Notes: generated by a model not told the origin, from the sequence alone. 64,000 bases of DNA from an uncultured bacterium (GCA_905215335.1 CAJMPQ010000006.1:1-64000); one strand, 5' to 3'. Counted from the stretch's first letter, positions 43,706-52,248 are shown. Translations and numbers: made by a program.

Positions 43706-44275
43706 TTATTCTTCGTCCTCATTGTTATTTGCAGTATCTCTAATTGGAATTGATATAATTAGGTAATTATCTTTTGTTTCTTTTGTTAAATCTGCAAGTT
43801 TTACGTTATCTCCAAACATGTAGTTTTGTTGAAATTCTGAGATTTGTTCATCATGTTTTGTTTTTCTAATTGAACGTCCTCTAATTGTTAGAATATTACT
43901 ATTTGTTGTTACTTGAAGATTATTTTCGTTATTGTCAAAAGCTTTTAAATCAATATATATTTTATAAAAATCTTTTGTTTGCTCTAAGTGAATAACATTT
44001 TTACTTTTTTGAATGTGTTTCCAGTTATGGTTCATCATTCTATCCATAGAGCGCATATCACGTTCCATCATTCTTTCCATTCTATGGAATGGACGCATAG
44101 GTGGAGCAAACAACATTTTCATATGCCAATCTACAACTACGTAGAAAGCGCAAAATGCTCCAATAAAAATTAAGATTCCGCTCATTATAATTTTTAATAA
44201 TGTGTAATCTTTCTTTGGGTGTGAGTTTTGTTCTTGGGTAGTGGTTATATTTTCTTGATTTTGATTTTCGTCCAT
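43706..44275 (-). CDS. membrane-anchored small heat-shock (alpha-crystallin) protein
   Basis: 189 residues. A polar N-terminus, one membrane segment (about 27-49), a Met/Arg-rich juxtamembrane region (HRMERMMERDMRSMDRMMNH), then an alpha-crystallin domain from ~97 (YKIYIDLKAFD, LTIRGR, and SIPI as the IxI-type end). Small heat-shock proteins bind unfolding clients; this one would work at the membrane. AAAGGAG precedes the ATG. Such anchored forms are unusual. The domain call is by pattern and moderately sure. Confidence 0.75.
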   Translation of the reverse strand: MDENQNQENITTTQEQNSHPKKDYTLLKIIMSGILIFIGAFCAFYVVVDWHMKMLFAPPMRPFHRMERMMERDMRSMDRMMNHNWKHIQKSKNVIHLEQTKDFYKIYIDLKAFDNNENNLQVTTNSNILTIRGRSIRKTKHDEQISEFQQNYMFGDNVKLADLTKETKDNYLIISIPIRDTANNNEDEE

Positions 44276-44356
44276 AATAACTCCTTTCGCTTTAATATTA
44301 TATATTGAAGAAAAATTTGCAATATCTAATTGTATAGGAAACTTGATTAGTTTTGC

Positions 44357-44385
44357 TTGATAAAAGATTATAAAAGTGATATAAT
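44357..44385 (+). promoter_or_regulatory. promoter of the ribbon-helix-helix gene
   Basis: TTGATA (44357-44362) and TATAAT (44380-44385) with a 17-bp spacer and an extended -10 TGA before TATAAT. Confidence 0.75.
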
Positions 44386-44408
44386 CATGCTTAAGAAAGG
44401 GTTAGTTT

Positions 44409-44597
44409 ATGGCTAAAATTTTAGTAACAATGCCAGACGAATTTTTGAATAAAGTTGATGGTTTGGCTGATACAGAACGTTGTTCAAGAAGTGAGCTAAT
44501 TAGAGCTGCATTGAGAAATTATATGCGTAGAGTTTCAAAGCAACAATTGCAAAATGCAAATCGTAATGCTGAAATTTTAGAAGATATTTTGAGCTAA
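44409..44597 (+). CDS. CopG-type ribbon-helix-helix regulator
   Basis: 62 residues. The beta strand ILVTMPDEFL and helices with SRSELIRAALRNYM match the ribbon-helix-helix DNA-binding fold of CopG/NikR/antitoxin proteins. No toxin gene follows; a terminator does, so it is a stand-alone regulator or an orphan antitoxin. AAAGGG precedes the ATG and a strong promoter is upstream. Confidence 0.8.
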   Translation: MAKILVTMPDEFLNKVDGLADTERCSRSELIRAALRNYMRRVSKQQLQNANRNAEILEDILS

Positions 44598-44616
44598 ACG
44601 AATTTTATTAATAATA

Positions 44617-44650
44617 AAAACAGCTTAGATAATTCCAAGCTGTTTTCTGT
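44617..44650 (+). terminator. intrinsic terminator after the ribbon-helix-helix gene
   Basis: A 10-bp stem (44617-44626 with 44637-44646) with a 10-nt loop. The T-run is part of the stem end. Confidence 0.7.
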
Positions 44651-44663
44651 TTGCTATTTATAT

Positions 44664-45077
44664 TTACGGAGTTTTTTTGAATTTATTAGCTATCCACACA
44701 AATGGTTTTTTAATGTAATTCATTGTGGTTGTGGCTATGTTTTTCAGGCTTTGTGTATTTACTTTAGGTGTTTTTATTTTACCTTTTGTTAAAGCGTAGA
44801 TTGCGCCACCTATGCCGGCAGCTGCAATTGTTCCAAATGCCCATTTTTTCCAACTAGGATTTTGAACAAGCTTTTTATCATTATAGCTGTCAAATTGAGG
44901 AAGCTCTTTTAATTTTGTACCTTCTGGAAGTAAAGATAAATCTGTAATTGGTAAATCTTCCATTCGAGGATTACCTACAAATCTTGCAGGTTTATCTAAA
45001 ATATATGCAGTTGCATCAAAATCTATTACGCCACCAGCTGCTAAGCTGTCTAATGAATAAGCCCAATTTGAAGACAT
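44664..45077 (-). CDS. uncharacterised protein with one membrane segment
   Basis: 137 residues. The N-terminal ~75 residues are soluble and include AAGGVIDFDATAYI and RFVGNPRMEDLPI. One Ala/Gly-rich hydrophobic segment lies at about 83-100, and a basic C-terminus follows. The ribosome site AAAGGA is within the 3' arm of a hairpin (45080-45122), so expression may depend on read-through or unfolding. No family recognised. Confidence 0.55.
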   Translation of the reverse strand: MSSNWAYSLDSLAAGGVIDFDATAYILDKPARFVGNPRMEDLPITDLSLLPEGTKLKELPQFDSYNDKKLVQNPSWKKWAFGTIAAAGIGGAIYALTKGKIKTPKVNTQSLKNIATTTMNYIKKPFVWIANKFKKTP

Positions 45078-45079
45078 AA

Positions 45080-45125
45080 AAAAATCCTTTATATTTTACC
45101 TACATATATATAAAGGATTTTTTTC
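45080..45125 (-). terminator. hairpin overlapping the ribosome site of the 45077 gene
   Basis: A 15-bp inverted repeat (45080-45094 with 45108-45122) and, on the minus strand, a T-run just before the ATG at 45077. It can end transcription from 45701 and also hide the AAAGGA site of the next gene. Confidence 0.65.
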
Positions 45126-45155
45126 ATGAAAAATTGCTTAGTTTTTTACAATTAA

Positions 45156-45701
45156 TTATTGACGTGAACAAGTTTTTTCGTCATATTTCATCATTAGTTT
45201 TTCATATGAACTCATAATATCTTCTATATTGTAATTACAACTTGTAGTACCATCTGGCTTTGTTTCACAGGTATTGTTTTTACCATCGTTTTTTAAATAT
45301 GCTGCATACAAAGCGGATCTTTGTTTTTTTGTAAATTTACAAATTGTTACGTCTTTTTCTTTTTGCCCATGTTCAATCAATTGAGCTTGAGTTGGAATAT
45401 TTTCAGGAGCTATTTTATCACCAGCAAATACGTTTATAAACATCATTATGGTTTCATAGACTTTTGGATCTTCAAAATTTGTATAACTTGTTATTTTAAC
45501 TTCACATCTTCCATCTGGTAATAGACCTTTTATTGTGTATTCTTCTACAAGTTCGCTAACATCTTTAATAGAACTTGCTGTACAGCTTTTTAGATTTTTC
45601 ATATAATCAGCGGGCGGTCGTTTTCCTATGGTTATAGCCATTGAAATAGAGCTTGTCATAGTTAATGCTATTATTCCAAGTATTGTTAGTGTTTTTTTCA
45701 T
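45156..45701 (-). CDS. secreted cysteine-containing protein, paralogue A
   Basis: 181 residues with a signal peptide (MKKTLTILGIIALTMTSSISMA). The mature protein shares blocks with the gene at 45901: PPADYMKNLKSCT, EYTIKGLLPDGRCEVKI, ICKFTKKQRSALYAAY and a C-terminal KYDEKTC. Six or more cysteines suggest disulfides. ATG 45701 with AAGGAG 12 bp upstream gives the full signal peptide; an upstream ATG (45725) has no ribosome site. Function unknown. Confidence 0.65.
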   Translation of the reverse strand: MKKTLTILGIIALTMTSSISMAITIGKRPPADYMKNLKSCTASSIKDVSELVEEYTIKGLLPDGRCEVKITSYTNFEDPKVYETIMMFINVFAGDKIAPENIPTQAQLIEHGQKEKDVTICKFTKKQRSALYAAYLKNDGKNNTCETKPDGTTSCNYNIEDIMSSYEKLMMKYDEKTCSRQ

Positions 45702-45900
45702 GTTTATTTGTTGCTCCTTAATCATTATTATAAATTTACATTTTGTTTTGTGTATTTTTTGTTTTATTTTCCTAATTTGCTTTTTATCGCAATCAGAGTA
45801 ATTCTATGTTCAAATCTTTTTTCTGCAGAAAATACTAAGGTTTGTAAATGTAATACAGTTATAACTAATGATAATAATTTTTTATATATTCCATTCTGTA

Positions 45901-46572
45901 TTATATACGCGGGCAAAAACCTGCTTTTGCATGTTTTTCTACTGTTTTCAAAAATGGAAATATTCCGCCTGGAGGTTCTTTAGTGCAAGCTACTGAAGAT
46001 GCTCCTCCACCCAAATCTGTCCAATAACATGTTGTATCTGCATATTCACAAGCATATGTTTTTCTGTTTTTAATGTCATTAAGATCATTTTTATAACGAG
46101 TTAAGCAAGGTCCCTCGTCAAATTTATTCATCAATTTCCAATAGGTATTTTGTCCTAGTTTGCGGTCGTTTTGATATGCATCATATAAAACCTTACGTTC
46201 GTTATCGTTAAGTTTACATATTGTACAAACTGTGTGTTCATCAGCGTTTTGAATTAGTTGTTGTTGACTAGGCAATTTTTGGGCTGGTATTCCAAGACCT
46301 TTTGCCATTTCTATAGATTGTTTATATGTTTCATTGTTTGCATAATTTGTAGAAGTTATAATACTGACTTCGCATCTCCCATTAGGAAGTTTCCCTTTTA
46401 TTGAATATTCTTGAGTATGACTTGGGGTTTTGTTTATAATTGTAGATTTTGTACAAGTTCTAAGATTTTCTATATATTTTGCTGGAGGTAGTGAACCATT
46501 TGTAAGTGCAAACCCTATAGAACCTATTGTAATCATAGAGATTATACTTGTTGATAAAAAAAATTTTTTCAT
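45901..46572 (-). CDS. secreted cysteine-containing protein, paralogue B
   Basis: 223 residues with a signal peptide (MKKFFLSTSIISMITIGSIGFA). It shares with paralogue A the blocks PPAKYIENLRTCT, EYSIKGKLPNGRCEVSI, ICKLNDNERKVLYDAY and KFDEGPC, then has an extra ~55-residue Cys/Gly-rich C-terminal part ending GFCPRI. AAAGGA precedes the ATG. The two genes are ~200 bp apart and probably arose by tandem duplication. Confidence 0.65.
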   Translation of the reverse strand: MKKFFLSTSIISMITIGSIGFALTNGSLPPAKYIENLRTCTKSTIINKTPSHTQEYSIKGKLPNGRCEVSIITSTNYANNETYKQSIEMAKGLGIPAQKLPSQQQLIQNADEHTVCTICKLNDNERKVLYDAYQNDRKLGQNTYWKLMNKFDEGPCLTRYKNDLNDIKNRKTYACEYADTTCYWTDLGGGASSVACTKEPPGGIFPFLKTVEKHAKAGFCPRI

Positions 46573-46818
46573 AAATTCCTTTCTATATTATTTAACGTGG
46601 CATTTACTTGCTCTCACATCTTGTAATACAAATTCCGTATCAGAAATTTCTTCTGTGCAACTTATAGATAATCATCTTTTTATATTATTTTCTTTTGAGA
46701 TTTGTATACAAATTATCATAACATTTTTTTTGTATCTGTTAATCAATATTTTATATGATTGAGAATGTTTTTATGGTACGATTTAGACATAAACAACGAA
46801 TATATGAGGAATGAGTAT

Positions 46819-48396
46819 ATGGATAAATATTATTTAACAACAGCGATTGATTATGTTAACGGTGCTCCACATATCGGACACGCTTATGAAAAGATTTTGA
46901 CAGATATTATTGCAAGACATTATTCTCAAAGAACTGATAATATGTTTTTCTTAACAGGTACTGATGAACACGGTATTAAAATCCAAAAAACATCAGCAGC
47001 TCAAGGTAAAACTCCAAAAGAATTATGCGATGAAAATTCTCAAAAATTTAAAGATGCGTGGAAAGCTTTGGATGTTAATTATAATAGATTTATCCGTACA
47101 ACTGATGAAGATCACGAAAAAACTGTTCAAAAAATCTTCAAAAAACTTGTTGATAAAGGTGATATTTACAAACATGAATATGAAGGTTTGTATTGCTCAG
47201 GTTGTGAATGTTTCTTAAATCCTAAAGATTTAACAGAAGACGGATTATGCCCTGATCACTTGAAGAAACCTGAAGTTGTTAAAGAAGAAAATTATTTCTT
47301 CAAACTTACAAAATATAAAGATGCTATTATTAAACACATAAAAGAAAATCCTGAATTTATCGTTCCAAGTTTCAGAGCTAATGAAGTTTTAAATCAATTG
47401 GAAGATATTCAAGATATTTCTGTTTCAAGAAGTAAAGAAAATGTAGGTTGGGGTATTGATATTTTAGATGATCCTGAACAATCTATTTATGTTTGGATTG
47501 ATGCTTTATCAAATTATATTACTGCAATTGGTTATGATACAGAAAATCCATCAGAACAATTTAAAAAATTGTGGCCTGTAGATGTTCATGTTATCGGGAA
47601 AGATATTTTGAAATTCCATAGTATTTATTGGCCGGCAATTTTGATGGCATTGGATTTACCTTTACCAAAACATATTTTTGCACACGGTTGGATTACTATT
47701 GATGAAACTAAAATGTCTAAATCTTTAGGTAATGTTGTTTCTCCAACTTCTGTTTTGGAAAACTTTGAATTAGAACATCCGGATGCTTTCAGATATTATA
47801 TGGCTACATCTGCACCTTGCGGACGTGATGGTAATTATTCTGATCAAGATTTTAAGGAAAAAGTTAATGCTCATTTAGCTAACAGTATGGGTAATTTGTT
47901 AAATAGAAGTTTATCTATGTTAGTTAAATATTTTGATGGTGAAGTTAAGGAAGAATTTTTAACTAACCGTTCAAAAGAAGCTGAAGGTCTTTTGAAAACT
48001 GCTTTAGGTACTGTTAAAATTGTAGAAAATCATTTCAATCATTTTGAGATTCAAGAAGCAGCTCAAGAAATTATCTCTTTAGTTGATGCTACAAATAAAT
48101 TTGTAACAGATAATGCTCCTTGGACTTTGGCAAAAGAAGAAAAAATGGTAGAATGTGGCCAAGTTTTAGCAACAGTTTTGGAAGTTATGTGCGTTGTATC
48201 TTCTTTGATTTATCCATATTGTCCAAATATTGCTGCTGATATGGCTAAGCAATTATCTTATGATTTGTCAACAAAATTAGATGATATTAAATCTGATAAT
48301 ATCAAGGCAGGTAAATTGATTTCGAAAGAAGAAATTCATCCTGTATTTTTGAGAGTTGACAGTGAATTAGCAGATAAATCTAAAGGTAATAAATAA
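46819..48396 (+). CDS. metG: methionyl-tRNA synthetase
   Basis: 525 residues. It charges tRNA-Met and initiator tRNA with methionine. HIGH is HIGH at residues 18-21 (GAPHIGHAYE), a zinc knuckle is at CSGCECFLNPKDL...LCPDH, and KMSKS is in ETKMSKSLGN (~295). The C-terminal tRNA-binding domain present in some MetG is absent, giving the short form. ATG 46819 with GAGGA 8 bp before it is preferred to the longer open frame from 46759. Confidence 0.97.
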   Translation: MDKYYLTTAIDYVNGAPHIGHAYEKILTDIIARHYSQRTDNMFFLTGTDEHGIKIQKTSAAQGKTPKELCDENSQKFKDAWKALDVNYNRFIRTTDEDHEKTVQKIFKKLVDKGDIYKHEYEGLYCSGCECFLNPKDLTEDGLCPDHLKKPEVVKEENYFFKLTKYKDAIIKHIKENPEFIVPSFRANEVLNQLEDIQDISVSRSKENVGWGIDILDDPEQSIYVWIDALSNYITAIGYDTENPSEQFKKLWPVDVHVIGKDILKFHSIYWPAILMALDLPLPKHIFAHGWITIDETKMSKSLGNVVSPTSVLENFELEHPDAFRYYMATSAPCGRDGNYSDQDFKEKVNAHLANSMGNLLNRSLSMLVKYFDGEVKEEFLTNRSKEAEGLLKTALGTVKIVENHFNHFEIQEAAQEIISLVDATNKFVTDNAPWTLAKEEKMVECGQVLATVLEVMCVVSSLIYPYCPNIAADMAKQLSYDLSTKLDDIKSDNIKAGKLISKEEIHPVFLRVDSELADKSKGNK

Positions 48397-48398
48397 TA

Positions 48399-49040
48399 AT
48401 GAAAACAAAATTAATTAGGAATAATAACAGCAACGACTTAATTGTATATTTAAGTGGTTGGGGTTGTGATGATGTGCAATTTAAAAATATGACATCTTCA
48501 AAGAATGTTTTAATTTGTTGGGATTATACAGATTTGGATTTCGAATTTGATTTTTCGGAATTTGAAAACATTGATTTGATAACTTATTCTGCTGGAGTTT
48601 TTATTGCAGGCTTAATAAAAGATAAATTCCCAAAATTTAATTATAAAGTTGCAATAAATGGAAATCCGTTGATATTTGATAAATATTTTGGTGCTATATC
48701 TTCAGTAGTAGCAGTGTTGAGTGATGTGAATCCTGATAATTATATGGACTTTAGGCGTAATTATTTGGTTGTGAATGAAGATCAATTAGAAGAATTTAAT
48801 GCCAACGCTCCGGAAAGATCTTTTGAAAGTTGTGATGCTGAATTCCATAAGCTTGTTGAATATTCTAGTAAAAAATATGACATTATGGAATATGATAAAG
48901 CCATACTTTCTGATAGTGATAAAATTTTCAATTTAGAACATCAAAAAGAATATTACAAAGATAAATATGTAATATTAAAAGGTTATGGTCATGATGTTTT
49001 CGGATTTTTCAAATCTTACGACGACATTATAACCTATTAG
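48399..49040 (+). CDS. bioG: BioG-like pimeloyl-ACP methyl ester esterase
   Basis: 213 residues of the DUF452/BioG type, an alpha/beta-hydrolase that cuts pimeloyl-ACP methyl ester in biotin synthesis. The start LIVYLSGWGCDD resembles the family's FFaGWGmd, TYSAGVF (S64) is the nucleophile, and GYGHDVFGFF holds the histidine near residue 198. It begins 3 bp after metG, so the two may be cotranscribed. No other bio gene is in the window. The assignment is good but the ester substrate is unproven. Confidence 0.7.
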   Translation: MKTKLIRNNNSNDLIVYLSGWGCDDVQFKNMTSSKNVLICWDYTDLDFEFDFSEFENIDLITYSAGVFIAGLIKDKFPKFNYKVAINGNPLIFDKYFGAISSVVAVLSDVNPDNYMDFRRNYLVVNEDQLEEFNANAPERSFESCDAEFHKLVEYSSKKYDIMEYDKAILSDSDKIFNLEHQKEYYKDKYVILKGYGHDVFGFFKSYDDIITY

Positions 49041-49261
49041 TTAGCTTTATGTTTATATAACGCTTCAAATGGCAAATCAAGAGCTTCCATTATAGAAATA
49101 ATGGTTGTGATTTTAGGATTGATTTGTCCTCTTTCAATTTGTCCAAGATGTTTTTCGTTCATATTTGCTTTTTCTGCAAGTTCTTCTTGGGATAAACCTG
49201 CACGATTACGTTCTGCGCAAATATTTCTTCCAAGTTTTAATAAAATTTCATTTGTATCCAT
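49037..49261 (-). CDS. XRE-family transcriptional regulator
   Basis: 74 residues, essentially one helix-turn-helix: LGRNICAERNRAGLSQEELAEKANMNEKHLGQIERGQINPKI is the classic lambda-repressor-like domain. ATG 49261 is preferred to the upstream start at 49285. No Shine-Dalgarno sits before it. It diverges from the 49415 gene, and a perfect 18-bp palindrome (49316-49333) lies between them, a likely operator for this regulator. Confidence 0.75.
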   Translation of the reverse strand: MDTNEILLKLGRNICAERNRAGLSQEELAEKANMNEKHLGQIERGQINPKITTIISIMEALDLPFEALYKHKAN

Positions 49262-49315
49262 ATATTTATATTTACATATTGACAAATATATGAGTACTTG
49301 CTTAGAATATCTATA

Positions 49316-49333
49316 AGGTTGCTATAGCAACCT
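49316..49333. promoter_or_regulatory. perfect 18-bp palindrome, candidate operator
   Basis: AGGTTGCTATAGCAACCT is its own exact reverse complement and sits between the divergent XRE gene and the 49415 gene. Confidence 0.6.
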
Positions 49334-49414
49334 AAAAAGGTGGCATCGCTATATAAATCCCGTATAAGTCGGTGTTAAAAATTTTAAAACTATAGTTTAA
49401 AAAAGGAGAATAAA

Positions 49415-49639
49415 ATGGAAGAAAAAATTATTAGTCATGAAGAATTAAAAAGAAAAGAATACAAAACTCAAGATATACTTGTTAATTTGGATAGTTATTT
49501 AGAGTTGGCTTCATCATATATTGATAACAATGATAATAATAGAGAACTTTTTAATCTTGGAATTTTGATTGAGAACATGCAAAAGGAATTAGGTGAATTA
49601 ATGAAAATGTACGGATTACAAAGTAAAAATCTTTCTTAA
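49415..49639 (+). CDS. small helical protein of unknown function
   Basis: 74 residues, mostly helical and acidic/polar, with runs of Asn/Asp in the middle (SYIDNNDNNRELFNL). No signal peptide or cysteine. AAAGGAG lies 7 bp before ATG 49415. Its stop overlaps the stop of the convergent FliI-type gene by 4 bp. It may be regulated by the neighbouring XRE protein through the palindrome. Not recognised. Confidence 0.5.
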   Translation: MEEKIISHEELKRKEYKTQDILVNLDSYLELASSYIDNNDNNRELFNLGILIENMQKELGELMKMYGLQSKNLS

Positions 49640-50982
49640 ATATCAACGCCTTGCATCATGTTTACAAGTTGGCTGATTGTACCTTCCATTGTTACACTGT
49701 CAGAAGTCCTTTGTTGAAGAAAAGCATTAACTTTTGGCATCATTTCGATGGCGATATCTAATTTAGGGTTTGAACCAGGTTGATACATACCAACATCAAT
49801 AAGGTCTTTATTTTCTCGATACATAGACATAATGGTTCTTAATTTTGCCGCAGCGGCTTTGTGTTCAGGAGAAGCAATAGCGCTCATCAAACGGGAAATA
49901 CTTCCTAAAACATCAATTGCCGGATAATGATTTGATTCTGCAACTTTTCTGGATAAGAAAATGTGTCCGTCTACAATACCACGAACAATATCGACAATAG
50001 GGTCAGAAATATCATCACCTTCCATCAATACGGTATAAAGCGCAGTAATAGAACCCTTTGGACTATTCCCTGCTCTTTCCAAAACTTTTTGTAACCAAGA
50101 GAATATTGAAGGCGGATAACCTTTCATTGTAGGAGGTTCACCTAATGACAAACCAACTTCACGTCCTGCCATTGCACAACGTGTAACTGTATCTGTCATT
50201 AAGAAAACTTTTTTCCCTTGATCTCTAAAATATTCACAAACAGCTGTAGCTGTTAATAGAGCTTTTTGACGAATTAGTGGAGGTTGGTCACCTGTTGAAC
50301 ATACAAGGACAGATTTTGCCATACCAATTTCTCCAAGAGAATCTTCTACGAATTCTTTAACTTCTCTTCCACGTTCTCCGATTAGTGCAACAACGTTTAC
50401 ATCAGCATCAGAATTTCTTGCAATCATACCTAATAGTGTACTTTTACCAACACCTGAACCGGCAAATAAACCTAAACGTTGTCCGCAACCCATTGTCATA
50501 CATCCGTCAATTGCTCGAACACCTGTTGAGAATTGCTCTGTAATAATTGGTCTTTCAAATGGGCCAGGTGGAGGGCCTTCAATTGGTCGCCAGCTTGCAT
50601 TTGTTGTGTCTAAAGGTTTACCGTCTATAGGATTTCCTAATGGGTCAATCAACCTTCCTAATAAAAAATCTCCAACCGGAACAATAATTGGTTTTCTTGT
50701 TGTGGTAACTAAACTACCTTGTCCAATTCCGCTTCCATCAAGTAGTAATGATAATTGAGCAACTTCTCCTTTAAAAGCTTGTACTTCAGCCGGTTTTTGT
50801 TTTCCGTCAAAGGTTTCAATGTAGCATAAATCGCCTATTTTTAATCCAGGTAATTTAACTTCAACGGTTAAACCCAGTAGTTTTGATACTGTACCTTTGT
50901 AGGAAATTAATTCTGTTTCGTCGAGTTTTTGTTTTACTCGTTGTTTTAAATCTTCTATGCTACTTTTATCAATATCTACCAT
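49636..50982 (-). CDS. fliI: FliI/SctN-type export ATPase
   Basis: 448 residues, closest in layout to flagellar FliI and type III secretion SctN ATPases, which drive unfolding and export of substrates. Walker A GSGVGKST is at 175-182 (GLFAGSGVGKST), followed by ALIGERGREVKEFVE, the usual FliI/SctN motif. The N-terminal domain differs from F1-ATPase beta. No FliH, FliJ or other flagellar gene adjoins. It appears leaderless: the minus strand reads TTGATA, 16 bp, TGC-TATAAT overlapping that spacer, then 7 nt to the ATG, and no Shine-Dalgarno. Flagellar versus injectisome use cannot be decided here. Confidence 0.9.
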   Translation of the reverse strand: MVDIDKSSIEDLKQRVKQKLDETELISYKGTVSKLLGLTVEVKLPGLKIGDLCYIETFDGKQKPAEVQAFKGEVAQLSLLLDGSGIGQGSLVTTTRKPIIVPVGDFLLGRLIDPLGNPIDGKPLDTTNASWRPIEGPPPGPFERPIITEQFSTGVRAIDGCMTMGCGQRLGLFAGSGVGKSTLLGMIARNSDADVNVVALIGERGREVKEFVEDSLGEIGMAKSVLVCSTGDQPPLIRQKALLTATAVCEYFRDQGKKVFLMTDTVTRCAMAGREVGLSLGEPPTMKGYPPSIFSWLQKVLERAGNSPKGSITALYTVLMEGDDISDPIVDIVRGIVDGHIFLSRKVAESNHYPAIDVLGSISRLMSAIASPEHKAAAAKLRTIMSMYRENKDLIDVGMYQPGSNPKLDIAIEMMPKVNAFLQQRTSDSVTMEGTISQLVNMMQGVDI

Positions 50983-51016
50983 ATTTTTTATTATAGCAAT
51001 ATTTCTATAGATATCA
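50983..51016 (-). promoter_or_regulatory. leaderless-type promoter of fliI
   Basis: On the minus strand TTGATA, 16-bp spacer ending in an extended TGC, TATAAT (50995-50990 region), then 7 nt to ATG 50982. AT-only leader without Shine-Dalgarno. Confidence 0.6.
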
Positions 51017-51111
51017 ATTTATTAAGGTTTTTATTTTTGTTGCCTAAATAATTTTTTAAATATATTATAGTAGAGTTCGTTTATATGTTTTTTTATGAAA
51101 GGTGGTTATCT

Positions 51112-51345
51112 ATGGGTAAGATTTTTGGTATTTGTGATAATCCTGTATCAACAATACATTCAGCATTAAATGGTACTCAGCTAGAGCCTGTAACTCATTT
51201 TTACATTAAGAAAGTCAAATTGCCTGACAGTAAGGTTGATACTTTTGTGAGTAAGGAAGCAAAACCTGTATCAAATCCGTTTATAAAAATGCGTAATGGC
51301 TTTGGTAAATTAATGGCACATTTTCAAAGACCAAAGACTAATTAA
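51112..51345 (+). CDS. small basic protein of unknown function
   Basis: 77 residues, lysine-rich at the C-terminus, with no membrane segment. ATG 51112 has GAAAGGTGG 7-15 bp upstream and is preferred to the longer frame from 51085. A strong terminator follows. It diverges from fliI. No family recognised. Confidence 0.5.
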   Translation: MGKIFGICDNPVSTIHSALNGTQLEPVTHFYIKKVKLPDSKVDTFVSKEAKPVSNPFIKMRNGFGKLMAHFQRPKTN

Positions 51346-51360
51346 GAATTTATTGCATAA

Positions 51361-51396
51361 AAAAAGATGGGTTTTAAAACCCATCTTTTTTTATAT
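51361..51396. terminator. intrinsic terminator between convergent genes
   Basis: A 15-bp inverted repeat (51361-51375 with 51376-51390; the inner pairs open to form a loop) with A-run and T-run on either side. Confidence 0.85.
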
Positions 51397-51409
51397 ATGA
51401 TTTAATTTA

Positions 51410-52123
51410 TTAGTCATTAATTACTTCTAAAAGTCTTTCCCAAACTTCATCAATTGATCCTTCAGCATTGATAGTTCTTAGAACACCTTTGTTTTTGTAA
51501 TAATCAATTAGTGGAGCTGTTTCTCTGAAGTATGTTTCAAAACGAGCTTTTGCTGTTTCTTCATTATCATCTTTTCTTTGAGTTAATTCAGTTCCGCATT
51601 TATCACAAATTCCTTCAACTTTTGTTGGTTTGAATTTGATATTATAAATTTCACCACATTTAGGGCAAGAACGACGATTTACGATTCTTGAAATTAAAAT
51701 ATCTTGATCTAAATCGAAATAGATTGCTCTAAAATCAGATTTGTCAGAACCATTAATATCAGCATTGATTTTTTCTAACATATCAGCTTGTTCAACACTT
51801 CTTGGGTAACCGTCTAGGATATAACCGTGTTTGCAATCTTCTTCTGCTAATCTGTCTCTGATAATTGATGCAACAAGTTCAACCGGAACTAAGTTACCTT
51901 TATCGATATAAGATTTAGCAATTTTACCGTTAGCAGTTTCATTTTTAATTTCTGCTCTTAATAATGAACCAGTATCAACGTGAGGAAGTCCAAGGAATTC
52001 AGCTAATTTGTTAGTTTGAGTTCCTTTACCGCAAGCTGGAGGTCCTAAAAAAATCATTTGTTTTCTCATATTCAAACTCATTTCTGGATTTATACGTTCA
52101 CTTTGTTTTTCAATTGTACTCAT
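51410..52123 (-). CDS. adk: adenylate kinase
   Basis: 237 residues. It interconverts ATP + AMP and 2 ADP. The P-loop is GPPACGKGTQ, DGYPRSVEQA is the AMP-site segment, and the lid carries a zinc ribbon (CPKC and CDKC), the long-lid bacterial form. The N-terminus has ~18 extra residues before RKQMIFLGPP compared with the usual start; translation could begin at the internal ATG 52069 instead. AAGAGA lies upstream of ATG 52123. Confidence 0.95.
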   Translation of the reverse strand: MSTIEKQSERINPEMSLNMRKQMIFLGPPACGKGTQTNKLAEFLGLPHVDTGSLLRAEIKNETANGKIAKSYIDKGNLVPVELVASIIRDRLAEEDCKHGYILDGYPRSVEQADMLEKINADINGSDKSDFRAIYFDLDQDILISRIVNRRSCPKCGEIYNIKFKPTKVEGICDKCGTELTQRKDDNEETAKARFETYFRETAPLIDYYKNKGVLRTINAEGSIDEVWERLLEVIND

Positions 52124-52215
52124 AATGGAATCTCTTTTCTCTTTTCAGCTTATTTTCAAATACACAATAATTGTACATCAACAATATTTCTTTTCAACAC
52201 TTTGTTAAAATCAAA

Positions 52216-52248
52216 AGAAAAGCTCCATTTTCAGGAGCTTTTTTATTT
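52216..52248. terminator. intrinsic terminator of gyrB
   Basis: A 9-bp stem (52218-52226 with 52234-52242) with a 7-nt loop. The T-rich tail on the minus strand fits the end of gyrB; T's also follow on the plus strand. Confidence 0.75.

Noticed and set aside
44409..44597. Toxin-antitoxin pair
   Set aside because: The ribbon-helix-helix gene is followed directly by a terminator and no toxin-like frame adjoins.
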